Origin: Bugula neritina
Taxonomy: Eukaryota > Bryozoa > Gymnolaemata > Cheilostomatida > Bugulidae
NCBI GenBank assembly: GCA_964035545.1
Contig: OZ037768.1
Span: 11,920,741 to 11,984,740, forward strand
Length of the DNA: 64,000 nucleotides
Reading direction: 5' to 3'
This document shows, one piece after another, positions 12,901 through 25,509 of this stretch. The stretch's first letter is position 1. Each line of letters opens with the position of its first letter. The notes under the pieces were generated by a model, which was not told the DNA's origin, did no database searches, and saw nothing but the letters and a program-made list of their open reading frames with translations. The position numbers were made by a program, and so were the translations under genes.

Positions 12901-15900
12901 CAGATGCTTGTCTGAAACTGAATTTGCTGCTGTCAAATGCATTTCATTTTGAACCTGTATATTTTTGGTGTATAATGTATAATTTTATGTTTTAGTTCTT
13001 TAATCATGTATCACTTTATTTGCAGAGCTTCATTGAGTCTGGTCTAACATATGCCACAACCAGACATTTCAGGACCACATACTGCTCTGAAGTTAGGAAG
13101 CTTCTAGTCTCCTATCTCAATCATCTATACAGTGTGGCTAAGGTTGGTCTGTCTGCTACAACTTCTTCTTCAAAGCTCTTTGTTCACATTTAGAGCTGGC
13201 GGTTGATAAATTATTGAAATATTTTAGATTTTTAAGCCTTTGTCACTTTCAATATATTTAACTTAGATTGTATTATGTAATAATATAGCGCGTAGCCGTG
13301 GTCTAGGGGTTAGAGCACTGGCTTAGTAAACTTGATGTTATGGGTTCAATCTCCAGTAAGAGCCATTGGTGAGGTTAGGAAGAGCATCCAGTCATAATTG
13401 CTCCTGTGCCTCATCTGAATAAGTCCTTAGCCAGCTATAAAAAGCCCTTTCCACCATGGGTTCTCACATGTACTTATATAACACTCAGGATTACTGTGAC
13501 ACCAACACTGTGAGCGGACCTCCACTGCTCCTCATCCTGGCCAGGTTCTCATCAGACATGGGACATTCAACCGCCATGTATCTCGTAAGTACTTGTAATC
13601 CATGCTCGGCATTGGTATGCATCATTATATATTCTATAATCAAATGCTTGAAATTTAAAAATTTGCTGTTTATTTGAGTTGTCCACCCTATTTTTGTGTA
13701 CTGTAAATAAATAGTATTGTCACCGTGTACTTTTTATGAATTATTACCTACGTGACTTGATTAGCGCAAGTTAACTAAGCAACTCAACTAATCATTCTAC
13801 TCTATTTATATTTAGCTGGGATATGTTGATGAGTTATTCATATCAGACTCAAGCAAAGCCACGCCTATCGGTTCTCTCTGTGAAAACTTCAAGGAAATTG
13901 GGCAGAAGTTACTGAATCACTATGTTAGAATCCAAGGCCAGGTTATCTCGCAGGTACTTCTTGGTTTACGGTTTTATAAACTATTAATATGCCAGCATCT
14001 AATAGCTCCTTGACATTATGGCTAGTTATTGGTCATGCTAAGCCAGAAAATTGAATGAAGCAAATTTTTTTCTGCCCCTTGACAAACCTGAAAATAATGT
14101 GTGCAGGATCTATTAGTAAAGTGTTAACAACAGCTTGTTGTGAACCTTAGTGATGCTTTTGCTACACGTGTATTGTAATGCTAGTTGTTGTGTTAGAATA
14201 TTTAAAAAGAAAAACCAAACAAATAACTGTTGTTGCTCTCATATAGTCAAAATTGGCATAACATTAAAGTAATAAATATACTTGTTAAGTTTGTAGCAAT
14301 GCGTAACTGTGAAACCTATATTTTTTATGCATTCCGCTATTTTTCTTGTTCAAAATATTTATTTATACAAATAAGCTACACTGATGGTTTGAAATTCACT
14401 GTCTAAGCCTTTATCACCCTCCTGTCTCCAGTTATATTAGAATATAATGCTGAGATGTAGTCTTCTTTGTTAACAGCTACTAAGGAAAAGTGTTGAAACT
14501 CGTGACTGGTTGAACACCATTGAACCTCGAACCGTGAGAGCTGTAATGAAAAGAGTTATTGAAGATATCACGGCGATAGACACCTTGGTTAGTCAGCTCT
14601 TTGAGGAGGGAGTTAGAAAAGAAAGAAGTAGTGATTCTAGTCGGCGGACATTGAATTACAGCTCAGCTTCTAAACACCCTAGTAAACACAACTGGACCTA
14701 TGCTTCCAGGTTAATCTTACGTTAATAGTCAAACTGTTGGTACTAATGATACAACTTCCTGATGTTCATATGCCCGGTGACCTGACAGTTTATTTATTTG
14801 CAATAAAAATTCCATTTGCCTTTACCTGAAACCAATAGTTTCTGTAGTGCTAAATATTCTTAAGTTTTGCTTTCTAAATGGATGTTATGAATTGAGCATG
14901 TATATTACACAGAACTGTTATGCAGCCTTTAGTGGCATGGTATGGGTTAATAATTCCACACAAAGTTCATGTGTCAAGTTACTAACTTATGCTATGTAAC
15001 CAGAGCATATGATGAAATAGCGTGAATGCATTTAATTATAAATTAATTTGCAAAATTTGTTTATAATTAAATAACTAGACATGCCTAGTGTAGACAATAT
15101 TAATATATTTTGTGAAAGTTTGCAGTTTCATCATATGTACTTTATATCTTCTCGTCAATCATTTTACAGCGTCAACAGCACCCTTATGAGTAACATACAG
15201 AAGTTGTTTTCTGAGAAAATTGAAATATTCACTGCCATTGAGTTCAACAAAGTCTCCATTCTCACCGGAATCATTAAAATCAGCCTCAAGGTATAAAAGT
15301 TGTGAAGGGAATTACATTTATTGTCCTAGCTGACTATTTTCAGCATTATCGGTGTTTTCGAAACTGTGAGAGATTTTTGACTCATTTACCACTTCAATCA
15401 AATAGTTTTTGAAAAAGTTGTGCCAGTGTTGAGTTGAAGTCACACCAAAACAAGTTGATGATTGATCAAGTCATTCTTTGGACAGAAAAACTAAAATTAT
15501 AATTCAACAATAATTTGATGCAAGTTAGTTTAGCAGTTGGTGTTTGTAATATTATCTTTAGAGTTTGGATTTTAGTTATGTTAGGTCTAGTTATATATAT
15601 GATGAAATTATATTCTTGAAATGGGTGTTGAAAATATCAGCAAAGTTTTATTTTTACAAATAAATGGAATAAAAACAAGTCATTTAATATAATGTAAATT
15701 GTAGGAATTTTATGTTATGAATAATCTGGAAAAAAAATGAGAAAAAAGTTATTTGTTTGAAATTAAAACTATTTATTGACTTTCAAAATATTAAGTTACA
15801 AAGACTAATCACTTGAGCAAAATCAAAAGAGTCACCTTTAATTTTGTGTGAGGTTAACAACACTGCCAATATTCGCCTGCTTAATGCGATTTGAGCATTG

Positions 15901-17374
15901 TTTTACATAGTGCTATTGAACTTTTAGGGTTTACTCTGTGTATAGAGTACTCTGAAATTTTCTAAGCTCTTGTTTAAAATATACTCATTTGAATTTTATG
16001 GTTTTACTTCAATTTGCATTTAACTATTACAAATCTCAGTATCGGTATACTTGCATTATTTAACGGGCAATTGTTTCACAGATTGTGGTTATAGATTGAC
16101 TGCATAATTAGCTAATATAAATATAACACATGCTTTCCAATAGGTTGTCTATAGCTTTCATTAAAATGTATTGCTCATACAAGATTGGTATAATTTACAC
16201 ACTCAAATCACTATTAAACATTGATGTGTTTCTTGCAGACGTTCCTAGAGTGTGTTAGACTGAGGTCCTTTGGGACTTATGGCCTGCAGCAGATTCAAGT
16301 AGACACCCATTATTTGCAGCTGTATTTATGGAGATTTGTTTCGGATGAAAAGTAGGCACTTACTCAAATTTAAAATTAATCATTGATACACTACGTTTTG
16401 ATTTATTCATTAGTATACATGCACTAGCATATGTACGTCTGTATATATACACTAGTATACATATACTAGTGTACATAAACTGGTATACATAAACTAGTAT
16501 ACGTACACTAGTATATGTACCACTGGTCTATATACACTGGTATACATACACTGGTGTACATATACTAGTATACATACACTAGATACATATACTAGTATAC
16601 ATACACTAGATACATGCACCGGTATACATATATATGTAAATCATACACATAAACTCATCTATAATTCATATAATAGGAAATGGCAGTCAATTGCATTCCT
16701 ATCATAATTAAAGTATGCATTTTATTGCAGCATTGTGCATTCTCTGTTGGATGAAATTGTAAACAGTGCAGTCCACAGATGTGTTGAGCCCACACTCATG
16801 GAGCCTAGTGTAAGTGATTTTATTCATCCTGCTTTAAAACAGATCCTCGTTTTGGTCATGTATGTTGCTTTATTTCTTTTACTGGACTTATAACTCTTGG
16901 TTTAAGTTTGGGGAGGTATTCAACCAAACCACACTCGAGAATTAGATGTTAGACACCTCCTAAATTCTAAAATATCCAAACATACACATATCTTATTTTG
17001 GTCTCTTCTACGACCCTACACTGTATCAAACTAGATATCTGAGTATGTTGACAAATGAAACATGGTGATTAATTTATGATAGACCTCAATTCATTAGTTG
17101 GGATTCTATTTTGTCCGTCACCAGAATCCTGGTATTATAATTATGATACTCCTTGTTACTATTATTAGTAACTGGTAATGGTACTATTTAAAGCAAAAAC
17201 CTTTGGATTGAGCAATCTGTGGTTTTGAACCATAATATATATGCAAATTAATAGCAAGAGTGATTGTATAATGTCATGTCAAAGTTGAGGTTTAGAGGAT
17301 GATGAGTACATTCTAATAGCTTACTCCTGTGTTCTGTGTTGTAGATTGTGGAACTTATCTGTGATCAAGGGTAG
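6988..17374 (+). CDS. VPS51: VPS51, GARP/EARP complex subunit (complete, 19 exons)
   Basis: Subunit of the GARP complex (with VPS52, VPS53, VPS54) and EARP complex (with VPS50), which tether endosome-derived vesicles at the trans-Golgi and recycling endosomes. Coding exons: 6988-7102, 7457-7638, 7990-8145, 8914-8987, 9238-9370, 9631-9719, 9983-10088, 10444-10550, 10933-11032, 11785-11965, 12409-12557, 13026-13142, 13489-13584, 13816-13953, 14477-14709, 15170-15290, 16239-16351, 16731-16809, 17345-17374. All introns are GT-AG with matching phase; the total is 772 residues, close to the human length. Diagnostic segments: LLQSYYG near the N-terminus, [19 protein letters not shown] (about residues 78-97), [12 protein letters not shown], and [20 protein letters not shown] (from about 597). 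The C-terminus is [19 protein letters not shown] just before the start suggests an upstream 5' UTR exon. Confidence 0.96.
9727..9924. repeat. 22-bp minisatellite in VPS51 intron 6
   Basis: Nine tandem units of about 21-22 bases, consensus TCTATTTCCTGTCRCRTGAAG. Three unit variants (ending TGAAGG, AAAAAG and ATGGAGG) recur in a partly periodic order, suggesting a higher-order trimer. The array begins about seven bases after the GTGAGT donor of VPS51 exon 6. Confidence 0.9.
11206..11509 (+). mobile_element. Candidate solo LTR of a retrotransposon
   Basis: In VPS51 intron 9 a CpG-richer block contrasts with its AT-rich surroundings. It contains a TATA box (TATAAAAG, 11360), a TCAGTT initiator-like motif 30 bases downstream (11390), and AATAAA at 11434, the compact U3-R-U5 order of an LTR. 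Palindromes such as GACATTCCGAATGTC and a GAGCTCCT...AGGAGCTC hairpin lie in it. The ends (TGTAA...TTACA) are guesses; no target duplication or internal retroviral-type genes were found. It could instead be another promoter-like repeat. Confidence 0.35.
13289..13457 (+). mobile_element. tRNA-derived SINE in VPS51 intron 12
   Basis: The head resembles a tRNA-Thr gene: TAGGGGTTAGAGCACTGG (A-box region) and GGGTTCAATCTC (B box). A tRNA-unrelated body follows with AAGAGCATCCAGTC, a motif resembling the AAGGGCATCCAG core of known animal SINEs (from memory). The cloverleaf is degenerate, so it is not a functional tRNA. The element ends about 30 bases before the acceptor of exon 13. Confidence 0.6.
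16410..16640. repeat. Palindromic ACTAGTATACATA minisatellite
   Basis: Tandem degenerate units of about 13-16 bases built on ACTAGTATACATA, with ACTGGTGTACATA and ACTAGATACATA variants, inside VPS51 intron 17. The core ACTAGT and GTATAC words are self-complementary, so the tract can form many alternative hairpins. Confidence 0.85.
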
Positions 17375-17592
17375 CCAATTCCTTTCTTCCAACTGCATTC
17401 AATTTTCCAATAATCCGTGGCAGTTTTTGGCTAAAGTTATTTATTTAATAATAGCACTAATATATCTATGAACTAAAAGAAGTTAGATTTGTTAAATATA
17501 ATGTATTTTTTCTAAGAATTTTCCTAGAAAACGTGATATAAAATTAAAGTTTCATCAAGTGATATAAACTGCAAATTTGTTATTTTGTAGCA

Positions 17593-17598
17593 AATAAA
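17593..17598 (+). terminator. Poly(A) signal of VPS51
   Basis: Canonical AATAAA about 220 bases after the VPS51 stop codon. It is the first such signal downstream in the sense direction. Confidence 0.6.
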
Positions 17599-17707
17599 TG
17601 TATGTCTCTTTGTATTGCGATTATTGACATTATGATAAATACAACTTAAACTATGCCAGGACACCATTCAACTCAAGTTAGTATTCTCTGCCTAAGAGTT
17701 TCTTGAG

Positions 17708-17713
17708 TTTATT
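17708..17713 (-). terminator. Poly(A) signal of the 161-aa gene
   Basis: AATAAA on the minus strand about 230 bases past the stop at 17945. With the VPS51 signal at 17593 it puts the two convergent transcript ends within roughly 100 bases of each other. Confidence 0.5.
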
Positions 17714-17944
17714 ACTACATGCAAGGTCAGACAAGGGCAATACTTGGTGGTCTGTTTTGTGCAACAATGTATTACAAAATGATATGCGATGTTGAAATAA
17801 CCATACATAGATATAATGCCACAAGTACGTGGTATCTGTTGTACAACAAACTTCATTTATACAGTCTTTTCCATAGTTTTACTATGCACCTGTGTTAGTG
17901 TTATGAAGTATCAACGTCTACTGCTGAAAGAAATTCTAAGTATA

Positions 17945-20042
17945 CTATTTTGCCACCAGTCTGTCTTCCAAACATGGCAGGCCATCCAGGTAGATCATAT
18001 TCTCTCCTTTGCTTTGAAGCACCTCCTTTACATGTCTCCAGGAACCGCCAGCGCGCCCCAGTCTTAACCTGTGAACAAAATCAGCCTTACTGTCAGTTCG
18101 CTGTATGTATGCTCCATAAATACTTGATAATCACATTGAGACCAGATGCAATTTTCGCATAATTTTTAGATATTTGCAAAAAACTTCTATTCTGTGTAAT
18201 TGTCTCTCTTCTTGCTAGATAGGAGACTCAGTTGCTGACTTATTAGGAGTTATACTAGTACAATAGCTGTGTTCACCATCATAAAGAATGCACTTGCAAG
18301 TATATGAATATTCAGCAAGCTGGCTAAGGCAGCCAATGGACATGTTTAATGCCTGTAAAGCTTTCATTATATACTTCTTTGAATTTAATTAAATATTTAC
18401 CTTACACTCTCTAAACCTGCTCTTTCTCCACCAGGAGCACTTCTTATGGTACTCTGTGGAATATAAAGCTTTTTGTACCATAAAATCACATTAGCTAATA
18501 CATCAAGTTATTCACATTCACGACAATCTTTCTTAAAAATGGAAAAAAGGAATTTATAAGTCATATAATTCTTGCTCCTTCTAATAAATTGGTGATTTAA
18601 TTTTCAATTTGTGAATTTTTGACTAATTTACCTGATGCCGACTTTGTATGATTTGTCTCGACATGGGAACAAGTGATTGCATGCCCCGGACTCTATTCAT
18701 TCTATACTGATACTGCTGCGAATTTTCAGGTCTCAGTTGTGTGTTTAGTGCTGGTAACCTTCTCTGGAGCATTCTCGATTGTGGTTTCTAAAAGTTATTG
18801 TAGTGCTGTGATTACCCAGTAGCCTCCCCCCTCCCTGGTGTAATGGTTAGCACACTTGCTTGCGAGGCTGAGGTCTCAGGTTCGAATCCCGGTGAAGGCA
18901 ATTATTTTTCAGTTATGGTCAATGAGGGCATTTCACAAAGCATTTAAACGTTCTATTCTAACAGTGAATCGTAATATTATGCAGCGGCTCATATATATGT
19001 AGGAAGTTCAGCAGACACATAAATCACTTAAATTATATTTAGCGTAGAGCATTATTTAATCGATTTGGTATTTGTGGTTGTCTTTATAAATCTTTCCTCA
19101 ACATCCTTATAACTCCAGCATACTGTAACCACCTTGAATATGCAAAACTGTATGTTGTCAGACTCGCAAGTAAGTGGAAACTATGAAAATAATTCCAACT
19201 TGTGAGTTGGCCACTTGCACTATAGGTTAGACAAAGAAGGTACATTACTGCTTAGTTTAGATTTATAGCTTTTGTCTAGCTTCATTTTAAAATCAGACAA
19301 CTTCTCATGATACAAAGTTTTGACTGCCTCTAATTAACAAGTGATATTAGAAAAGATGCCTGCAAGTGATTTATTAATATGCATGCAGCAGGCTGATGAC
19401 TTAATAGTACAAGAAAGTGGTTATTTTAAACAACAATAATTATAATTTTGTCTACAATTTAATCCAATCCAATACAAATTTCATCCTTTATTTTAGCACA
19501 AAGGTATGTATAGCGCTGACATACCCGTTCATTATTTTCGTCTAAACCCATGTGGTAGGAGAAGGTTCTGCTTTGATGAGCTGTGAGGGCTATTGTTCGA
19601 CCAGGCACGGTTCTAAAATATACATCTAATGTGAGACACTTGCAAGATATAGCAGCAATATGCTGTTTTTATTTGAAGAATAAATAAAATTATTTTTGCA
19701 TACTAGAAAACAAAACTCATATATATTTTGCAATATTTAAAAATGATCAAGTAAATGTTGAAACTTTGATACATACCTACTATAAACGACATGTTTTGTT
19801 TTTTTTTAGTTGTAGCTTTTGCAAATCAATCATTTTATGATATGCTAGCAGCTCCTCATACAAGTGTACCAAAATTCTAATACCAGCATCCATGCACATC
19901 TTTTAGATGTTGGTTATGTAGATATAAAATGTTATATACACGCATGTGATAGTATTGTCTAATTAACTATGGCATACCTTCTGTCAGTACCAGCTTCTGG
20001 TCTTGAGGGACAATGGAAGTTATTTTTGTAGACTGCAGCCAT
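17945..20042 (-). CDS. Uncharacterised 161-aa basic protein, five exons
   Basis: I do not recognise the family. Coding exons on the minus strand: 20042-19978 (ATG, MAAVYKNNFHCPSRPEAG), 19612-19525 (TVPGRTIALTAHQSRTFSY), 18787-18632 (KPQSRMLQRRLPALNTQL), 18453-18401 (STIRSAPGGERAGLES) and 18068-17945 (HVKEVLQSKGENMIYLDG, ending LVAK and TAG). All four introns are GT-AG and the phases 2, 0, 0, 2 match at each junction. An in-frame TGA lies upstream of the ATG. The product is rich in Arg, Gln and Ser, with no signal peptide, membrane segment or enzyme motif visible. None of its exons is long enough to stand out as a long open frame. The consistent splicing makes it very likely real. Confidence 0.7.
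18830..18902 (+). repeat. Degenerate tRNA-like sequence
   Basis: GTGTAATGGTTAGCAC matches a tRNA D arm with its A box, and GGTTCGAATCC is a perfect B box at tRNA spacing. The acceptor and anticodon stems pair poorly (the loop would give a GCG anticodon), so this is more likely a tRNA pseudogene or SINE head than a working tRNA. It lies in intron 2 of the 161-aa minus-strand gene. Confidence 0.5.
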
Positions 20043-21369
20043 ATTACTCCATGACTTTTTAAAACTCAACACTGACAAGAATAAACTGCCACCCAGAATT
20101 CATAAAACACTAATGTTGCTTTTATGAATGCAGTATAACTGCTGCATATATCACATATGTAATGATGATAATTGCTCACATTAGGTTTGAATACTTTCCA
20201 TGCATTGAACTATAAATCCTTTAATGCTAAACCTAATTTCTTTTTGTTTTTCTGATTTGTATTATTTTGTTTACAGTCAGTGACTAATTTTGCATTATAT
20301 ATAATATCTATATTTGGTATTGTTACCTTGTAGCTATCAAATGATAATAATCTTAAAGCAAATGAGCAAAGACTTCAACCACACTAGTATTACATAAAAT
20401 TCTAGATTCCGTTTAATGTAGGCAAGCATAAAATGTACCGTCTACTTTTTATTCAAAAATTTGGAAATCTGCAAAGATATTTTTTCTATAAGTATAATGC
20501 TTATGGTTCTTATTATAAATGTAATGATTATGGTTTAAAGAAACACATTTTATTATAAAAAATCAGTAAAATATGTATAAATATACTCGTATGAACTTGT
20601 ATATTAATAGAAGACTTGGAACTTTACTATTTACAAAATTGCAGTAAGCAACTACATAGTATGGCACATAAAATTCAAAGAATAACTTCTTCACTAATCA
20701 ACACACGCAATCACAAGAATAGTATATCAATTACAATTAGGATATAAAATTTAACTTGAAGCAACTAAACTACTAATATTAGACAAAAACAAACAAATAA
20801 TAAGTTTAAACCACACACTAAATATGAATTAATATTTTTACAACCTTTTTTTACAAATAACCTGAGAAATACAAACTTGTGCTTAAATCTTTTTTAATAT
20901 AGAAACAGCGTGCATGCTTTAAAGTAATATAAAAACCAGTAAATATTCACAACACAGAATGGAGACTTGAAAATAAAGCATAATTCGTGAAATCACAACA
21001 GTATAATAGGCTGGCTATATAGGAGCATTGGCATAGAATAGTCTGATAAAGTATTCGTATTGGGTGAAAATATAAAAAGTATAAATATAATTATAATAAT
21101 ATAGTAAATGATTATAATACAGTAATTAATTGGCTTAGGATAAGAATATCGTTAGTGCAAAAACTGCATAATATAACAAAACATGTTAATATATAATAAT
21201 ATATAGAATGTTGCACTATTGCATCAGTACCTGAATAAACACATACTATGAATCATGAAACAAATATAAGATGATTCTAAATTATAGTTTTGGAAGATAG
21301 TAATTTTTTAGCAATAGCTTGTACCTGAGATTAATCATGGGACATTATTTTGTATTGGAGTTCAGTCAT
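20043..21369. other. AT-rich intergenic, nothing recognised
   Basis: Upstream of the 161-aa gene. Very AT-rich with scattered AAATATAAAA-type words. I found no exon with convincing splice sites on either strand. Confidence 0.4.
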
Positions 21370-22131
21370 TTAAACCTTCATCTCTGTTAGCAGATTAGTT
21401 GAACATGGTACAGCGTTTCCATATGGACTTCCCAGATAGATTGATCCTGACTTTCTACTAGAGAGATATTTCCCTGAGTCTTGCTGTCTGTTGTAAATAT
21501 ACCTCGGACTGTTTTGAATATGACTGAGCGTCAAATTATTTCATTTCCTAAAAAAAGAGTAACATAATTTCATCAGCCATTTTGAATTCACATCATAAAT
21601 GAAGGCCTGCACTGAATAATAACGACAAGCAATTCATGTCAGCAAGTGATGCAGTTGTTCCTTTAAATTCCTTTAAATATACACAAAGCTGAAATGAAAA
21701 ACTAAATTCTAACTTTCAAATGCCACTTATTGATTCATAAATAAGCTACAACTTATAAGCATTACAAGAATCACAAGCCACAAATAAACAGAGTAAGCTG
21801 AAATTAACAGATAAACACTCATTAGTATATGATGAACTAAAAATATAATAATTATTTTTCTGTGTTTGCTAGCTCATACTATAGCACTGTATTATCTCCA
21901 ACTGTCAAAACATAGAAATAAAACAAAGTTATGTTGTAACTGACTATTACTAACATAACTTAACTAACTCAGCTCCAGAAGTGGAAAAGTCACAGAACTT
22001 TGGATGAATGTATACCCGGTGATGAGAGAATTTACCATAACCGGACATATACCCATCTAATGTAACTGCATTATTGATGTTACTAAGGGCATTCAGCAGG
22101 CAGCAAGCATGGAGTATTAGAAGTTGTCTCT
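21370..22131 (-). CDS. Candidate exon pair of an unresolved minus-strand gene
   Basis: The 22131-21969 segment is open in one frame (contains TLDGYMSGYGKFSHHRVY) and ends GCT GA/GTTAGT in phase 2. The 21523-21370 segment, after acceptor GACGCTCAG, continues in matching phase (contains YIYNRQQDSGKYLSS, SIYLGSPYGNAVPC) and ends at TAA. Codon use looks coding and the phases fit. However, a closer AG (TTTTTTTAG) precedes the second exon and would give an early stop, and no first exon was found. This may be a real gene, a pseudogene or chance. Confidence 0.3.
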
Positions 22132-23168
22132 CTATTTCATATTGAATATAAATGGAGTACAACTCCAGTTACAAGGACTAATATTTTATAAGCCACTACA
22201 TAATATTATTTTTTTACTGTTGTACTCTATTATGCTACGTATATTTTACTGCTAAACTGGTAATACTATCACAGTTTAATACTATTTATCACAAATACGT
22301 ACAAAAGATATAATTATGTATACTATTAAATATCAACACAACTAATATTATATACTAATTCCATATCAAAGAGAAAAAAATTGAACAAGCATTACTGTTA
22401 GTTGGACCATGCAACTTTGACAGTAGTCTTATATTTGTTAGTCTTAGTGAGACACATTGGCACACAATGGTCCCAGTTTAAACGCTTTAAACTAGTTTCA
22501 AAAGTTCAAACGACACTCTTAGAGAATCTTCCAGAAATGAATGTAACTTAAGACAGTAGATCAAGAAGAATTTTGATATTAGATGACAGAAAGTTGCAAA
22601 TTAAAGGGTTATTAATTACAAACAGATTTAAAACAATCTTCTAGAACAAAGGACAAGAAATGGGTAGACCCTAATATAAGAAATAGTAGGCGTCTCTTAA
22701 TTTATTTTAACTTTATCAGCTACTATTTCTTGACCTTGTAAGACTAAACTTGTACATATAGCTATTTGTATTTAATTTCCATATATTAAATTTTATACTC
22801 ATGCTTATCGCAATGTCAACCCTGTTGAAACAAAAGAATTACTATTACTTGTGACTTATGAGCCCAAATCATAGTCATAATTGTGACTTATTGATTGACA
22901 AACTGCAATGCTGATAACTGTATTTTATATACTTACCATTTAGATTTCTGGAACTCTGTGGTAGCTCAGCCTTTCACCATCTATCAGTTGTAGGATAAAC
23001 TGAGAGCAACATGAGTATCAGTATCAGTATGAGTATCACTGTAGGACGTAGGTGTCAGTCACTTTAGAATAGCCTAAACCAGCTACTACACCATTAGCCG
23101 TTCAATATTTAACTGCCAATCACTGAAATAACTCCATACCAGAAGCTGGTATTGGTGTTAGTACTTAC

Positions 23169-23299
23169 ATCAACTGTAGTAGTGGCAATGTGTTGTCACA
23201 CTCACACTGCATCTGCTGTAGACACAACAACTGATAGCCAACATGTTTATCAGTCAACTTAAATACACCCCTCCAATTGTACTTCAATGGAGTGTGCAT
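23169..23299 (-). CDS. Candidate first coding exon, partner exons unknown
   Basis: On the minus strand an ATG at 23299 opens a 43-codon frame (MHTPLKYNWRGVFKLTDK... LQQMQCECDNTLPLLQL) ending at a consensus donor AT/GTAAGT. In-frame stops lie just before the ATG. A possible next exon near 23005-22940, also ending at a GTAAGT, has stops in the required phase, so the chain cannot be completed. It may belong with the exon pair at 21370-22131. Confidence 0.3.
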
Positions 23300-25080
23300 C
23301 TATATTCACACTGTCGTGTCCTCATATGAACCCATGTTTGTCCTCACTGCGCTTCTATAATCTGCAGTCTAGTACTATGCAGTAGTAGATCTGACCTTAA
23401 ATAACTCTGCATGCTGGCTAATAACTGGTCTAGCTTAGCTCAACACAAAGAATGTTGATGTTTCATTAGAGTTGAAGCGCCCCCTGCACTCAACAAGTCT
23501 AGCATGTGATTGGTTTCCATTGTCTTATTTTTCCAGTCATTATAACAAAAAATGGTTTGAACTCGGAGCAGGGCTTTAGCGTGTCATGTTTTTATAATCA
23601 ACAAGGGCCTTTGGGCATACTACTGCGGTAATTATTCATCACATCATCCATAGAATCATGCGAGCTAAATATACATCATTTTGCAACAACTAAATGTTGT
23701 AATGTTAGATTAATAATCTGATAGTAAACCAGCAAAAAGCTACAATGATTTAGTAATAATTAAATGTCTGCTCTTTAGTTACAGGTTTAAAAATTATTTT
23801 AAGCACATGCCTATACATTCAAGGCCTTCCAAACGACACTTAATATATAAACATAAGAAATTATTTGCAACTTCTAGAAAGTGAGCTCTTAAAATACAGC
23901 CAAATTTGTTAGACAAACTGTAATCCAAATTAGTAGGATAGTGCCACACATACCCCAGTGAATAGAGTGTGTATTGCTGTGTTTTAAACATCAAAATATT
24001 ACATTGTGGTATGATAAAATCCTGGACTATGGCATGATTATTTATTAAATATTATGTAAGCTATTGACAGCATGCAATTCTGCTGATTGTTTTGTTGAAT
24101 GACAGCAATAATGAGCTTGATTAAATCAGGTTTTTGTTACCTAATTTCTTGATAAATTAGAAAAAATACTATAAATTGCAATTGATATAAACCCATAGTA
24201 GCCTTGAGCCAGTTAACCGGCCGTTATAATGCATTGTGACATTGCTGATAGGTCGCCATGTACAGTTACAGTATACCAAGAACAACATGTTATAACAATT
24301 GTGTTGCATTCAGAAGCTTTTTTACTCAGATTTGAAAAAGCCAATTTATGGTTCAACAAAAGGAAAGTTTTCTATGCTTATGTTTTTATTAGCTGCAACA
24401 AAAGATTTTGAGGTCACCAGTGGCATTATCTAAAACGTTTATTGCCAATAGAAGGCCTTAGTTCATACACTTTTCAGATAATATGACAGCCTGCTTTAAA
24501 TACGGATTTTAATTGCAAGGTTTGATAACCTTGCCTGTCTCGCTGATGATTCTGAGATAAAAGCATGCGAGGGCAAAAACTAGGTACATCTCAGATATAA
24601 CAAAAGCCCCAGTTTAAAAGACTCATTGCTAGATATGGTGGATGAGTTCTAATTATGCATATAGCCTCTTGTTCAGAGTTTCCACTTTGTATTCATGTAA
24701 TCGCTGTTGCTAAGTCACCCTTACTATGTGTCAGGTTTATAACTGTTTTATGTCTGAGGTGAAGCTTTAATAGAAGTCTTAATTTGCAAGAATCAGATTC
24801 TGAATTAATATCAAGATTAGTAAATCACTTGAATAGTCATAACTTCGTCTCCATGAAGTTTGCAAAAAATATTATAAATTATAATATTGTATGATTTGAA
24901 CGAAACATCATATGGTACTGAGGTGATCTATTGAATGTGATGTATACAGTTGTTAGAGTACTCACTGCATACCTGGTATTATTAGCTACATATAACATAA
25001 ATCATAGCTTACTAGCAACAACAGCATTGCTATAGGCATAAGAAAATAAATTTATTAGGAGCTACACTTTGAGTTAAATG

Positions 25081-25509
25081 GTGTTGGGTAATTAGCGTAG
25101 TTGATTACCCCAAATTGTCCCAAAAAACATTCAAGTGTTGACTCTATCAAGTGACTTGTATGCTTTACAGTAAAGAATGATAGCTATCACTAATTGGCCT
25201 TGCCTCAAGATAAAATAGTAAACAACCAGTGGATAGATTTCATACAAACCATAATACTATAATTATTTATTATGATCATGCCTATCATTTGACCTGAAGA
25301 GTTCATGCCAGGACATAGGTTCATGTGTAGCCATGCGGTATAGCCACCATATATTATATGGGTTGCTACTATATCGTATAAAGTCTACGAAATGCAAAGT
25401 AATGACTAAAAGCTGCGGGTGTCCTTCAGTCAGGACAAACGGAAGCACTTAAAATTATTATCATTATTGGTAGGACATGACCTCGACTCTCCGATAAGTT
25501 ACCCAACAC
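25081..25509. mobile_element. 429-bp MITE-like element with 4-bp target duplication
   Basis: The left end is GTGTTGGGTAA and the right end TTACCCAACAC, an exact 11-base terminal inverted repeat. The immediate flanks are AATG on both sides, consistent with a 4-bp target-site duplication. The interior has no transposase. Short termini and one copy keep this moderate. Confidence 0.5.
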
